Source of the DNA: Ectocarpus siliculosus
Lineage: Eukaryota; Sar; Phaeophyceae; Ectocarpales; Ectocarpaceae
DNA: 64,000 nucleotides
Assembly: GCA_000310025.1 (NCBI GenBank)
Contig: FN649727.1
Span: 9,212,355 to 9,276,354 of the forward strand
Direction: 5' to 3'
This document shows positions 35,005-46,900 of the stretch, piece by piece; position 1 is the first letter of the stretch, and each line of letters starts with the position of its first letter. Both the position numbers and the translations under genes were made by a program. The notes beneath the pieces are model-generated. The model ran no database searches, was not told the DNA's origin, and was given only the letters and a program-made list of their open reading frames with translations.

Positions 35005-35450
35005 TCTCAAAGTCGATTGCCACGCCAAGGAGCTCCGGCAGATCAAAGCAGCGGCAAGGCTCGTGGACGCTTTCATTTAAGACCGTGCGGTGGGGTCGTG
35101 CTACACAGCAGTACAGCGCTGTGGTATTGGCAAGCGCCGGGGTGGTGACGACAACTGCGGCGCGAACCCTTCTTTCCATAGCGGGTAGTGAACCGAACCA
35201 TGTATTCACGGAGCCCCCTAACTCGAGTCGTGTTGCTTGACAGCTCTGCAAAGCAACGATCTCTGCTACGGCCCTACTGCTGCTCTGACACTGCTGTGAT
35301 CAGCTTCCCGGACGTCGGTGTTGGACTCTCTTCTCTACCTCGACGACCAACCCGGATTCACCGTTGACCAACCAAATTCAACTTCTACAGCAATCTACAG
35401 CAGTTCTGAGGCATTTGCACGTCCTCTCTAAGCAAGCACCTGCAGCAGGA
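35005..35450. promoter_or_regulatory. Bidirectional promoter region, GST and secreted protein
   Basis: 446 bp between divergent start codons. It carries three copies of the octamer ACAGCAGT/ACTGCTGT (35103-35110, about 35290 and 35396). No TATA box is obvious. Confidence 0.5.
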
Positions 35451-38400
35451 ATGGCAGGCATCATGGGAGGAGGCTGGAAGTGGCTGCGGGTTTTGGTGCT
35501 CTTTCATGTTCTCGCGAGAGCGTCGGCGGGCGGGACAGTTTCGATCAATATCAAAGACCTGGGCGCTATCGAAGGGATCCAATCGCTGGACATCCGAGGT
35601 TCGAAGCAATTGGCCTGACTGCTACGGTCATGTTGCAATGGACTTCCTATTAATAGTTAGCTGAAAAGAGAACCGCCCTGTCTCAAAGTAATAGCGGCAA
35701 AGCGCTGTGAAAATGCATGGTATGCGGCCAACGCATTACAAGTGGAAGCTACAACGTATGCGTACACATCTGTTCAACTGCTGCTGCAACTTTATGCGGT
35801 GTGTTCTGGACCACGGCGTGTGGGTTGGCGGAGTGAAACATCGAAAGAGCAGTTAGTTGTCTGCGCACGATGTGCGGTTCGTGCATTACAGCAAGAAAAG
35901 CAGACGGTGCTTCGCGTTAGGCGGAGCTTGATCGTAATCATGTGATCGTCGTGAGGAGAGGCCACCAAAATTGAATCATCACAACTTGTCCTCCTGTTGG
36001 CACGCTTTTTCTCGTTAGGGAACTATGACGGGCAACTCTCCAAGGGCGTCAGTGGCAAGGCTTCGTACGTGTTCAACAAGGATCGCGTCTTGCCGGCTGG
36101 GCTAAGGTGCCGTCCCCTATGCCTCGCATCCCGCTTCCCGCATGTCTTTTCCTGATGACAGCTGTTCAAGAATTAGTACCCAATAAATGTGTTTACACCG
36201 CCTGTGCTGAGTCCAAGCTATCTGGCGCGCGATATGCGTCCATAATCACTTGCGTAGAGTCATCTAATTCCTGCATAACTGCTGTACGATACAGCAGTAT
36301 TGATGATTTTCCGAGGAGGCGCTGAAACAAGTCGCCTCTGGTGGGCCTCCCTTTTTTGTCCTTGCTGCAGCGCGTCATCGAGCACGGACACCGCGTACGG
36401 AAAAGCCTTCGGGACGGTAACCGTTGACCCTCAGGTGATTTGTCCCAACCCGCCTTCATTCGACACTTTTGTTTATAGCTGCCGGTACAGCAAAAGAACT
36501 ACGCGTGTTGCTCGGTACCCCAGGTAGCCTACATCCATGAGATTAGCAACTGCTGAAAGGGACGATTTTAGGGTAGCAAATGACACGCGTTGTGAATCGT
36601 ACCATAGGTCCGACATGCAGCAGCAAGAACCGGGGGGGTTGGATCTACAGTTTCACTACAGTCCCCCCGATATGGCTTCACGCTCAATAACATCTGCTTT
36701 CGTCCTTGTATCCCTGCCCCGACTGTCGTTTACGACTGCCGCAGGACAAGACGGCCGTAGTGGAAGGATCGATCCGGAACGAGGAGCTCGGGATGTTTTC
36801 GACGACTTTGAAGGCCAGCGAGAAGGTGAGCACTGCCGACGTCGTGCATGCGCCTTCTGCCTGACCACAGAACATGGCAACCGGTTGTCGCTTCTCCCCT
36901 GCCGACAATGACTGCTGTTGTGCCTTCGTGCTTGGCATGCTCTGAGCAAGTATGCTGTGGTATACCCTGCGCATGAACCATGCCTTCGCAACAGCAATGC
37001 AGCAGTAGCACTAGCGTGTGCACCCTGAAATCCTCACCCTTTGTCCAACATTCTGCAAGGTCGTTGAGAGGCATAAACAATAGTCGTGTTTGTGGCGCCA
37101 CGGGCAGGGACCCTGGCCTTACCTCCACCGAGAAGTTGAACTTCAAAACCCATCGACAATGCTCTTCTTAGTCCCCTAGTTTTGTTTTTCGTGTCCCAAA
37201 AACACTCGTCAGGAGGGCGGCGTGCTTGGCCCGTTGAAGTGGACAAGCAACCCGGTGTCGTTTCCCTTCGCCTTGCAAGAAGCCACCCCCATGGTGATCG
37301 CCATTGCTCACGACATCAACACGAAGGAGGGCCACCTTAGCATCGCGGCCAAGCTTAATAGCAACTTCGACGGGAAGCTGATGCTCCCTTCTCAGGGAGA
37401 TCCGGTCGCAACATTGGTTGGGTCGCACAGGTAAACGTCTGCGTGTGTCAATGTGTCCAGCAGCTGCAGCAGCAGTGTTTTGTGATGTGAATTTAGAGTT
37501 GTCTATGCAATTGGGTGCGTGCCCCGTACCACCGAAAACTGGTTTCCTTGGTATTTCTCGGAACGCTAGCACCTCGCCAATGGGGCAGATGGGTATACTG
37601 CTGCCGCTTTGAAACGGCGGCAGATTCTCCTGCCATCAGCATCACCAAGGGAACATCCAGATGTGTCGTGTGTTGTGGATCGAAGCCAAAGCCGTCCGCC
37701 AAGATTTCCGCACCCCGACGGGTATTTTGTCTCGGCAAACAGCAGTGGCAGAACCAGAAGCACGCAGTAGACATGGTGGTGCTGGCACCTCTTTACTCGG
37801 CAGCCGTACGCGTGTGTGTTCTTCGTTTGTGCGACCCACAGCCCGGACAAGGCTTCGGACATCCGGGCTTCCGCGAACGTGCTGGACTTGGTGGGGTCGG
37901 GATTCGGCAAGGGGGCGATCGGCGTAACATACCGACGCGACTTGGACGCTGTTGCGGTGAGAGATGAAAGCTTCTACATGGATGTGACAGACATTAGGGA
38001 GGCGAGGTTTAGTGCAGACGAGGGGCTTGAGGTGTTGGGGATGGTGGATTGTGGCAGCAGATGTTTCGAGACTGGCCGGCCTGAGTGTAGATAGAACCGT
38101 GTTGTTGTTCGCGAGCTGTTCGCGACGACTGCGGCCCTCTTGCCGTGTTGTACCCAATCTAGAACCGTGATGGCATCTTTGATATATCTAGCTGTTTAAC
38201 CGCTCGGAATTTGTTCACACTCGTTGCGGCGATCTGTCCTTGGTCACCCTGATTGGAGCAGCCGCGCCCGTGTTCTCCTTTCCTCGGCCGACACACGCCC
38301 CAACTCCATCGGCAGGGATCGAGCTCGAGGGTAACGCTCGAAGGGAAGGACACCGGTGACTTTGCGTGGAGCCTCAGCAACACCTCAAAGCGAATGACGC

Positions 38401-38495
38401 TAGTGCTTTCCGGCAGGGGCCGAGTTGCCCGGAGAGGCGAGGGCACCGGAGTAGGGAGTACGGTCTCCCTCAGGCAGAGCTTTCGGATGTTTTAG
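35451..38495 (+). CDS. Secreted protein of unknown family, beta-rich, seven exons
   Basis: Exons 35451-35598, 36019-36106, 36371-36434, 36745-36825, 37213-37430, 37842-37956 and 38316-38495 (TAG) encode 297 aa; the phases agree at all joins. Residues 1-26 (GWKWLRVLVLFHVLARASA) are a clear signal peptide. The mature part alternates short hydrophobic and polar stretches, with repeated strand-like pieces: TVSINIKDL, GKASYVFNKD, GTVTVDP, VVEGSIRNEEL, HLSIAAKLNSNFDGKLML, SRVTLEGKDTGDFAWSLSN and STVSLRQSFRMF. It ends in Phe, so a beta-sandwich or beta-barrel is possible. I do not recognise the family. Without a Phe just after the cleavage site, ordinary secretion is likelier than plastid import. 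The first donor (GTTCGA) is weak. The last exon exists twice; see the next entry. Confidence 0.82.
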
Positions 38496-38520
38496 ACTGA
38501 CACACGCCCTCAATCGGCAG

Positions 38521-38700
38521 GGATCAAGCTCGAGGGTAACACTCGAAGGGAAGAACACTGGTGACCTTGCGTGGAGCCTGAGCAACACCTCAAAGCGAAT
38601 TACGCTAGTGCTGTCCGGCAGGGGCCGAGTTGCCCGGAGAGGCGCGGGCACCGGATTAGCGAGCACGGTCTCCCTCAGGCAGAGCTTCCGGATGTTTTAA
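38521..38700 (+). CDS. Duplicated, intact second copy of the terminal exon
   Basis: A 180-bp exon of the same length as 38316-38495, with its own acceptor (ATCGGCAG) and stop (TAA), starts 205 bp downstream. Both copies begin GSSSRVTLEGK and end TVSLRQSFRMF. They differ at about six of 59 residues (for example DTGDF/NTGDL, KRM/KRI, GEGTGVG/GAGTGLA) and mostly at silent sites elsewhere. Either copy can be joined in phase 0 to exon 6 ending at 37956. Mutually exclusive 3'-terminal exons are therefore possible. The alternative is a recent tandem duplication in which only the first is used. Confidence 0.8.
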   Translation, partial: GSSSRVTLEGKNTGDLAWSLSNTSKRITLVLSGRGRVARRGAGTGLASTVSLRQSFRMF

Positions 38701-40292
38701 CCTGCTTAGATCCCTCCGACAAACGCCCGCTCTGTTTCGCATGGTAGTGCGGTGCCCAATGTTCGGCTGTAGCGCCTAGGGGTAAGCGTACGTTACGTAT
38801 ATTATTTAAGGGTTTCCTTCGTCTGGGATGCAAGTACTGTATTTGGTGGTTGAGAGCATCCGCACGTGGCGGTGGTCTGGTGTCGACGCTGGCTTGCATA
38901 CCGCCGTGATTGTTCTGATTTATTTTGTTCCGTTGTTTTCGTCCTTGGGGATACTGGAAAATGTTGGGGCAGGGAAACTGAGGCAGGGTCTCAACGAGTT
39001 GCTAAGCTGCCTCTACGAGTGGGTGTGGTTGGAGCGGCTGAGTCATTTTATTTCGCCGTTGTTCTTATTTCCATAGTTTTGAACCTCGATTTCCTGTGAG
39101 GATGTTTATTGTGAGCGTGCCAGCACTGTATGGTGGCGCTATGATTTTGATGTGTATGGGCACAATTCGACCGTATTTTTGAGTTCGGCGACTGCTGTCA
39201 AACTTGTCCGTGGTGGAGTACCCACTTTCCGCTTTAGTAGTGAGGTCGTCGCTGCGTTCCTTTGAAGAAGTAATGCAATGTGTTTTATTCCGTGGAGTTT
39301 GGTGGGTTTCGAAGAAATGTGATGGCTATCAAATTATTTTGCATCTTGTATATATCGCGTCCACTTTTTGTTCGCGGTGCCTCCTTGCTGGTCGACCCCC
39401 CTCCTCGTGATGCCCCATTGAGGCCAAATTTGCTGGTTGGACGGGAGATATACTGTATCATCACAGACTGCCTTGAGAAGCACGTCAAACTGAAATGTTC
39501 ACCCAAGAGATCATGGAGGAAGCTGGGGCTGCTCGTAGACGTGTTTTTTGCCCTCACGCCGAGTAAAGATGCCATTTCACACGAAGCGGGGGGGCTATAC
39601 GCACCAATGAATGGGTGATGCGCCCCCACGCGCGAGACACCAGCGGGTGCTAAAAGGTACGGCTGCTGTAGATTGTTGTTTGAAATGGGGATACCTTCAT
39701 GTCCACGATTTGCTTTGGGGAGAACTGACTCCTCTGCTGCGTTGTTTCATTTTTTTTTTGTTGATTGCGGTCTACTTCATTCAGAGTAAATGAGAGGTAT
39801 ATCACGTGCATGTAGGTGACAAAAAATCGTCAAGTCTCTATTCTCCTCAAACTCGCTGAACTCAACATTCACATCTATCTTCCGATCGACTGACTCAGCG
39901 TTCATTTTTCATCAAGGAGCAGCTTACGCACACCGCGCCACCTGTGATGCTATCTTGTTGCTCGACATGCGATATGTTCGGGATTTTGACTATATTGTTG
40001 TAGACAACGTCGAAGCTGCCAACGATGAGTGATTCCACGAATGAGGAAAATGAACGAAATGGCTGTGGGTATATCTCGAATGGGTATAGTCTTTCTGTGT
40101 GTGTATTTATTATTTTTCCTACAGTGAAATGGATATCCGCGTATCCGCGTATCCGCATGGAACTTGTATTGAAAAATGCGGCGCAATTTCGCTGATGCTG
40201 TATCTGCGGAGCCCCCATGTCTCATGTCTGGCGTTCGGCTGTCGGACGTCGGACACACTGCTGTCTCTCTTGCTCTCTGTCATTGCATAGTC
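38701..40292. other. No gene recognised; likely long 3' UTR and mL43 promoter
   Basis: Short T-rich, hydrophobic plus frames (38828-39076, 39280-39618) have no recognisable motif. Brown algal genes often have long 3' UTRs, so the left part may be transcribed with the upstream gene. A copy of the repeat seen in the CBS intron lies at 40073-40102. Confidence 0.4.
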
Positions 40293-42864
40293 ATGGCCAC
40301 CCGAGGGGTATTCCAGCTGCGCAAGCTGACGCTCAAGTACTGCGACCACAGTGGAAGCAGTAAGGGCGCACGAGAGTTCATCCGGCACCGGATTGTTGAG
40401 TTTGCAAACAACACGCCTGCGGCTGAGGTTGTGACCGAGCTGCGACCAGGGAAGCACCCTTACATCATGGGGGACTATGTTACGGGCGAGGTCAAGACAA
40501 TAGGCATCAAGAACATTGCCCCAGGAGAAATTATGGATTACGCCATGATGCTCAGAAATTCTAGTGGTCACAAGGTGAGGCCAAGCCATTTTTTGACCAC
40601 CGTCTTGCAAGCAGGCTCTGCCGAGCCAGGAGCAGCAGCCGTTCCAGGCGATCCGTACTGCTGTAGCGTACACCCACTGCTGCTGTACAACGACCGTAGT
40701 TGACCAACGAGACAAAAACCACGCACCATAATGGAGCGCGGCTTCGCACAGTGTGCTGTATTTCACGCTCCTTTCCCCCGCCAGCCATGGGTTGTGCTGT
40801 ATCCTGAACTCTGGTAGGGTTGTTGGAGTCCCGACTTGGTTCGAAATCCCGCCGCTTTTTGCAACAGCCAAACGCTGCTTCGGGCTTTCTCCGCCTCACC
40901 ATCCATGAATATCCCAGAGGTTCAACAGTAGATTCGTGGCAAACTGGGCCGGCCGTGAATATGAACTGTAGGGATCATTAAATGTAGCGAATCGAGACGT
41001 TCAACGATCTGAAGGGTTCATTGAGTCTGCCGTTATGCTATGCTACGGATTGCCGATATTGGGGAGTTTCGGAACCGTGTTCGACCAAAATAGATTTAGG
41101 TGGAACTTCTAGATTTAGGTGGAAGGGTCTAGTTCTGGGAACGTTCCTCAAAGCGGGGGAACATCGAGCTCCTAAATCTGGAAAGGGGCTTTCAGATTTA
41201 GAAAAGTAGAGGCTTGGCGCCGCTTTTTTCTAAATCGAAATCGCTTTCAGGAGACGATATAGATTTAAGGAGGAAGGAGCAAAGAGACCCACCACCACAA
41301 CAACAACAGCTGTAGTATGGAGCTCCAGGCACCACGGAAGGTGCGGTTGTGTGGGCTCCATCGCTGCCAACGAAGAGAGGAGGTCAGACCTACACCTACC
41401 TGGGGGTTGGTTGCTCTGCGTGTGTGTGTGGAAGTGCGGTACGTATGAGGCGTGGAGCATTCCAAGAAAGAAAAAGCACGCGTGCGTGCGTGCGTGTGTT
41501 TGATCACCACCTGTCAGTCTGTTTTGTTGTTGCTGCTGCTGGGTTGTTGCTGGGCAAGAGAAGAAGCGACACGAGGAAAAGAGGAAGATCAGACTTGTCT
41601 AGACACGGCTCGGCGATGAGCTCTACTATATATATGTAATCGGGGTGTAGTGTGTGTGTGCGTCTGCTCTCTTCTTGTTTGCTTCTTCCTCTCTCTCTCT
41701 CTCCTCTCTTTCTCTCTCTCGTGGAAAACGCTCTTTCTCTCGTTCGCACACAGCAACAAAAGAGAAGTGAGGCTCTTTGATCACCCTCCTCCTCACAGAT
41801 TGCACTGTTGGTGCAGCCCCTCAACTACATGCGTGCGTGGTCTGTGTCAACCTCCTCATCAACCTCCACACCGCCGTGTGTGTGTGTCTGCCGATGTGTG
41901 ATGTGATGTTTCGATGCAGCAGCAGCTGTCCCTTTTTTTTTTTCTGCCGCCTTTCCGCGCCGGCGTGTTTTCTTGCCGCGTTCAACTCCGTGGTCTCCAC
42001 AAAATAAAGTTCCGAGAACGTTCGTTACACCTAAATCGAAAAGTTGTTTTCCTAAATCGAGAAGTTGTTCCGAAACTCTCTATTGTAGCGCACCTCCAGA
42101 GAAATGCTAAGTGCACATAGCCTAGCGGTCAATCCCAGACTGAAACACTGCAGCTCCCACGTGCTTGCCTTCATTCGGGGGTTGATTTCCTTCTTCACCA
42201 ACCTTTACCTTGGGTTAGTTACCCGGTCGGTGCCTTGAACAGGCGCACCACTCGCTTCAAAAGGTGGAACCGTTGGCATCATGTGCTTGACGCCGGTCGA
42301 GGAAACGGCAGAAAATTGGACATTATCTTGCCTCTCAAAGGGTACTATGTTGATTTATGCGAGCCCACGTTCAGCAACGTCCGGGTACCGCGATGCACCG
42401 GGTAGTAGTGTAAGACCTATGGCAATTTCGCCGGAAAGCGTATCAGCGGCACTTATTCGATCGTGCGGCTTAACGCAATGTTTGCTCGAATTTTTCTGTG
42501 TTCGCACGGTGCCACCCCTCGTCCGAGCTTCAGTTGTTCGCTTCAGAGGCTGTTCGTACCATTGCTCAAGGTCACGTCCATTGAATGTTTAGGCACCCAA
42601 CAACGGAAACCATAGAGGTCCTACGTTGAGATGCGTACAACAGTTCCCGCTTCGATACCAACTATGCTTGTCCCCACGCCGGTGCCAGTGTCCCACCAAT
42701 GCCTATCTTGCCGGATGTGCCCCCCCCCTCTGGTGTTATGTCCGTTGTCTTAGGTTCGAAAATTCAAGAAGCCGGTGGAGAGCCGATATCCCTCGATCCA
42801 GGGTGTGTGGGACATCGACGCGCCTCTCCACACGACAGACATTCACGTGGAGCACCACGACTGA
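40293..42864 (+). CDS. MRPL43: Mitochondrial large-subunit ribosomal protein mL43
   Basis: Two exons, 40293-40574 and 42754-42864 (TGA), joined in phase 0, encode 130 aa. The sequence is a complete L51/S25/CI-B8 thioredoxin-like domain: MATRGVFQLRKLTLKYCDHS, SSKGAREFIRHRIVEFANN, ELRPGKHPYIMGDYVTG, GIKNIAPGEIMDYAMMLRNS, then VRKFKKPVESRYPSIQGVWD. The length and the KHPYI-Y motif fit mL43 of mitoribosomes, which lies in the central protuberance region of the large subunit. No separate presequence is seen, as in many mL43 proteins. The 2.18-kb intron contains a complete small transposon (41062-42080) and ACTGCTGT 85 nt after the donor. It is convergent with the pseudophosphatase gene. Confidence 0.95.
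41062..42080. mobile_element. 1,019-bp non-autonomous DNA transposon with TATTG target duplication
   Basis: The ends are GGGAGTTTCGGAAC and GTTCCGAAACTCTC, 14-bp inverted repeats with one mismatch. They are flanked on both sides by TATTG (41057-41061 and 42081-42085). Subterminal GATTTAGG/CCTAAATC words are repeated about ten times near both ends. The interior has CT-rich and TG-rich tracts and no transposase frame. It sits inside the intron of the mL43 gene. Confidence 0.87.
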
Positions 42865-43958
42865 TCGCTTGGGTTGTTTTTAATAGAATCATTGTTGGTG
42901 TATTGGCGTACCGGCTGGCGGGCGGTGCTTAAGAATCTACCACCTCAATAGCGCGTACCTTGTTGCGCACCTTGGTATGTATAGTAGTGAGGCTTGCACC
43001 GCCCTGCCCTGGGAGCCCCCAGCTATAGCCGCATGCGTGCAAGCACAGCACGGCGTGATTCCTTCGCTGCGCCCGGCCGTCGCTTGACTTTCCCTTAAGC
43101 TTTGACGTGGGCGGTATTTTTTTCGGGAAAGTGTTTCCCGGCAAGCCGATATTTTCACTGGTGGACGTGTAGTCGTGTTAGCGACGCATCTTGCCTCAGG
43201 CGACCGTGCTAACCCTCCAAGAAAAGATTATATCGTTGTCTTTTTTAAGGCGTGTGTTGCTGTCATAAAGCGGGACGGTGTGTAGCGACGAGGGTTCCTC
43301 GCTCTTCAGGGTGTCTATTCTGTTTTTTCTGTAGGGGCAAAATTTTGAAGCGAACACAGATGTACAACGGGCGTCTACGAATCGGCTGTGTGTGTGTTTG
43401 GGGTGGTCACTTGTACAACAATGCATTGCGCCATTGAGAAAGGAAAGAAATGCCGTTATTCTGAACACGCCCTCAACGGCAACCTACTCAGATTGTGAGA
43501 ATTGGAAACGTCCAAGCAGGACTCATGTTTTGCTTCATGGCAACCAATTGCTGTACCCGTTGTGAAGCAAGTACCACGATGGTGCCAGTACCAGACAGAA
43601 TAACAACACACACTGAAGGCCCTGAACGCCTGTCTCTACAATCGTTTGGTATCAGTAGTGTGTCAGCTTCTGAGAGCACTACGTGGGCGTTGCGCGATTC
43701 GGTGACGAGGAAATACTCAAAAAAATATTTTCGGAACTAAATTGCGCAAGATCGGCTATCGTTTCAAGCACGACAGGCGCGGCACGACTTAGTTTCAACA
43801 AACAATGGCGTAGAAATAGGTTCTCTAAGCAGCTGGTGGGATCCCACTTGACCAGCGACCAATGTTTTTTTCCGCACTGTCGAACATTCTTCTTGGTGCG
43901 CAGAAGTTTATCATTGAAAGTAAGGTTAGTCGCAATACTCGGTGCCTCAAGCTAAGCG
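42865..43958. other. Convergent intergenic region, no gene recognised
   Basis: Lies between the stop codons of mL43 and the pseudophosphatase gene. Only short unrelated frames; probably 3' UTRs of both. Confidence 0.45.
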
Positions 43959-46900
43959 TTACTTCCATCGAGGCCGGTCGAAGCTCGGGTCGATCTTGCT
44001 AGTGAACAGACTGGCCGGCGAAGGGCTGGCAGAACGCCTTCGACCTGAGGCTGCAAACCAATTGCCGGAGAGGTGACAAAGCGTGAAATGGGGGATCACA
44101 ACTACAGCGTGGGTGGGCCTATACTGTAATACGTAGACCTTGTCGTTCGACACCCAGCCCGTTCTTGCGGTATTTGGTGAAACGTCGACGGTGCTTTGGG
44201 TGTGGTGCAGTACTTCAACTCCGCTCATACGTCGTCTATTAGGGCGAACTAGGACACCGTATGTTGATCCATTCGGACGTACCCAGCCCCTTCCCGAAGC
44301 CAAACAGTGCTCACCGGATACCTTCGGGTACTATTGTCGTTGTGTGCTCCGTGGGGTCGGTTTTGCATGATGAACAGGGGTCTCGACCGGTCAACAGTTT
44401 CTGCCCTGCTGTGGCACAGGCAACAACAACTTTCCAACCGGACACGTATAGCGGGCTATCAAGGACTCTACTTGGGGTAGGTAGGACGGCAAGCTCCGTT
44501 TTTTTTTATCTCACCGGAGGAGGGCCTTGGTGCTGGACTGGCTGACCTCCCCCTTCGCCCGGCACCGTTCCCGCCGGTCAATCCCTCCGAGGTCGATGGG
44601 CGCTGTCCCGGAGAACGGTCGGCGACCAATGATGCGCGTGGCACCGGGTATCGCCCGGCCGTGTCGCCGCCGCTTGCCCTTTGCCCGCGATCTCTCGTCT
44701 TCGGCGACGGTACGTGGCTCCGACGAGCCGTTGCCCCCCGCCTACCACTGTCTGCAACACCGCCGCCGCCGCCGCCACTTGAGGCCATGTATCCCCTGAA
44801 GCCAGGCGGTATCCTAGACGGGGTGTATTCGGATGCGCGCGCCCTCTGTTGGTACAAGAAGCGCGACGGGTCGGCTGATTTTGCCGCGCCTGCCGAGTTG
44901 TTGGCAGTCTTTCGACCGCGCACTGGAGCCGGTGACCCCGAGCGGTATATCGGAGCCCCGCCTGCTCTGCTGCTGGACCGTTGTTGGCCACCACCATCGT
45001 GCGGCATCTGCCCGTAGGAGTCTCCTGATTGTCTGCGTGACGGCACGCTGCCGCCACCGCGATTGTCCGTCGATCCCGGGTAACCGTACGTCCCCGAAGA
45101 GCCCTTCGCGTGGCCTTGCCTTCCTCGTGGTGCCGGGTTTGCCCATCGAAGGTCGTCGCTACCCCCACCGCCGCCGCCATCGCCATCCCGCCCATCACTA
45201 CTGCTGCTACCCCGTCTCCGTGATGGAAGAGGGAGAGTACCAGCTTTCGGCGGCAAAATTCCGGTTGTCTTGGCGCGAGAAGTGGGAGCCATGCTTGAAG
45301 GGGTACGTTGGCTCCCGTGGGGACGTACGTGGTCTGTATTCACGGAACCAACACCGACATCCCGGTCGTTTGGCAGAGCGGCGGGCGACCCCGCGCCTCG
45401 TAACCGGGAAGAGTCTTCTGCCGTTTGAGACGTGCGTATTTCTCGAGGCAAGGATCCGATATTGCTGCTTCTGTATCCGGACTGGTGTGTTTTGGCTCCG
45501 CGTCGCTGTGAAAAAGTACAGCGTCGGTCAGCACAAGAGGCAGCATGTAGCAATGAATGGTCCACGAGATATCCCTTGCTTTGTGTGGCCTCATGGTGGA
45601 CTTCCCGTGAGGTTGCCATGGAAACCCTAGCACAAATCTGTCGGCGTGTGCTAATCCCGTATGAGTAGGCAAAGGAAGCACTGCATCTGAACCCTTTGTT
45701 GTGTCCGCCCCCCCATGCCCCAATGAGCACAACCCCTTCCTACTCTACGACAACCGAAATATAAGACTCGGGGTTTTTGATCGCCCTTCGTTGTGCCACA
45801 TCAACCACAGCCTCCACCCGCTCACCTCAGCATCGATCGCTTCGCTAGAAGATTTCAGCGCTAGGCGGCTCTGTTCAGTGGAGGAATACGCACCCCCCTC
45901 TCTTCCTCCTCCTCCTCCTCCGTTTCTCAAAGTCGCTTGGGCCTCTCTCTGACCGCCACCACTGCTCCCCACAGACAACCCATGAGCCCGAGAACTGGGA
46001 CGGATGCTGCTGCTGCTGCCGCCGCCGCTGCCCCCCCCCCCACCATGTGCCGCCGCTCCCAAGCGCCCCCCCCGATCACCAGCGGTGACGTTCATCTGTA
46101 CGATCGAACCAGACGGCATGAGGCCGTGAGCCGGATACCCCTGGTTTGCTGCGCCAACGGAGCTAGACGCGGGCGCCCGAGGCGGCCCTTCCCCGAAGGA
46201 GGAGGCGCAGTTGATCGCGGGGCTACCACCGCCACCACGTGTTCTTTCCTCTTCCGCGGCATCGGCGGGGCCGGGGCTTTTGCTGTCGCTTTCGGGGCCA
46301 TCGGGCCGCTGTAGCGGAGCACTGTTCGGGCGTTTCTGAGGGAATATGGGGCCTGCGTCCGACGAGCTTTGCCTGCGGTCTCCCTGGGGTGCATTTCACG
46401 GTTAAGTTAAGTATGCGGTAAGTTGCGTATCAGCTTCGAGATAGTTGCGCTCCATCTGTACGTTCCTCCACCAACGCGCTATACCCGGGTGGCCCCGCCA
46501 GAGCAGAGAGACAACCAAAACCAACAGCAGCTGGGGGGCTTCATCGAGCCACAAGCTTCGTTTATCACGCAAGGGGTTCGTCGCGAGACGCAAAACAGTA
46601 TCTTGAACTACACCTGGCCGAGATCCTGCTGAGGCCGAGGCGAAGGCAGCCTCCTCTGCTGGGGGTTCGGTGCCTGCGCGAGTTGCTGCAGGGTTCCTCC
46701 GCCGACGTCGGTCGCCCCCGGGTACGGCCTCGACCCCTTCTTTTCCCATCTGCCGGGCCCCTGTCGGTACGCCTCATCCCCCGCCGCCACTGGGGAGTCG
46801 CCTCCTGGCTCCGTTCTCCGCTGACGGCCTGAGCCGAAACCGTCACTTCGGATGTCGTCTGAACCCCAACCGGGCCCCGGGGGGTCGTCGATGGGCGTCT

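Noticed and set aside
41349-41901. Open frames inside the mL43 intron
   Set aside because: They fall within the transposon at 41062-42080, in CT- and TG-rich tracts, with no transposase similarity.
44661-45630. Plus-strand frames of 118 and 265 codons
   Set aside because: Antisense to the fifth pseudophosphatase exon, no motifs, Arg/Pro/His-rich as expected for a shadow.
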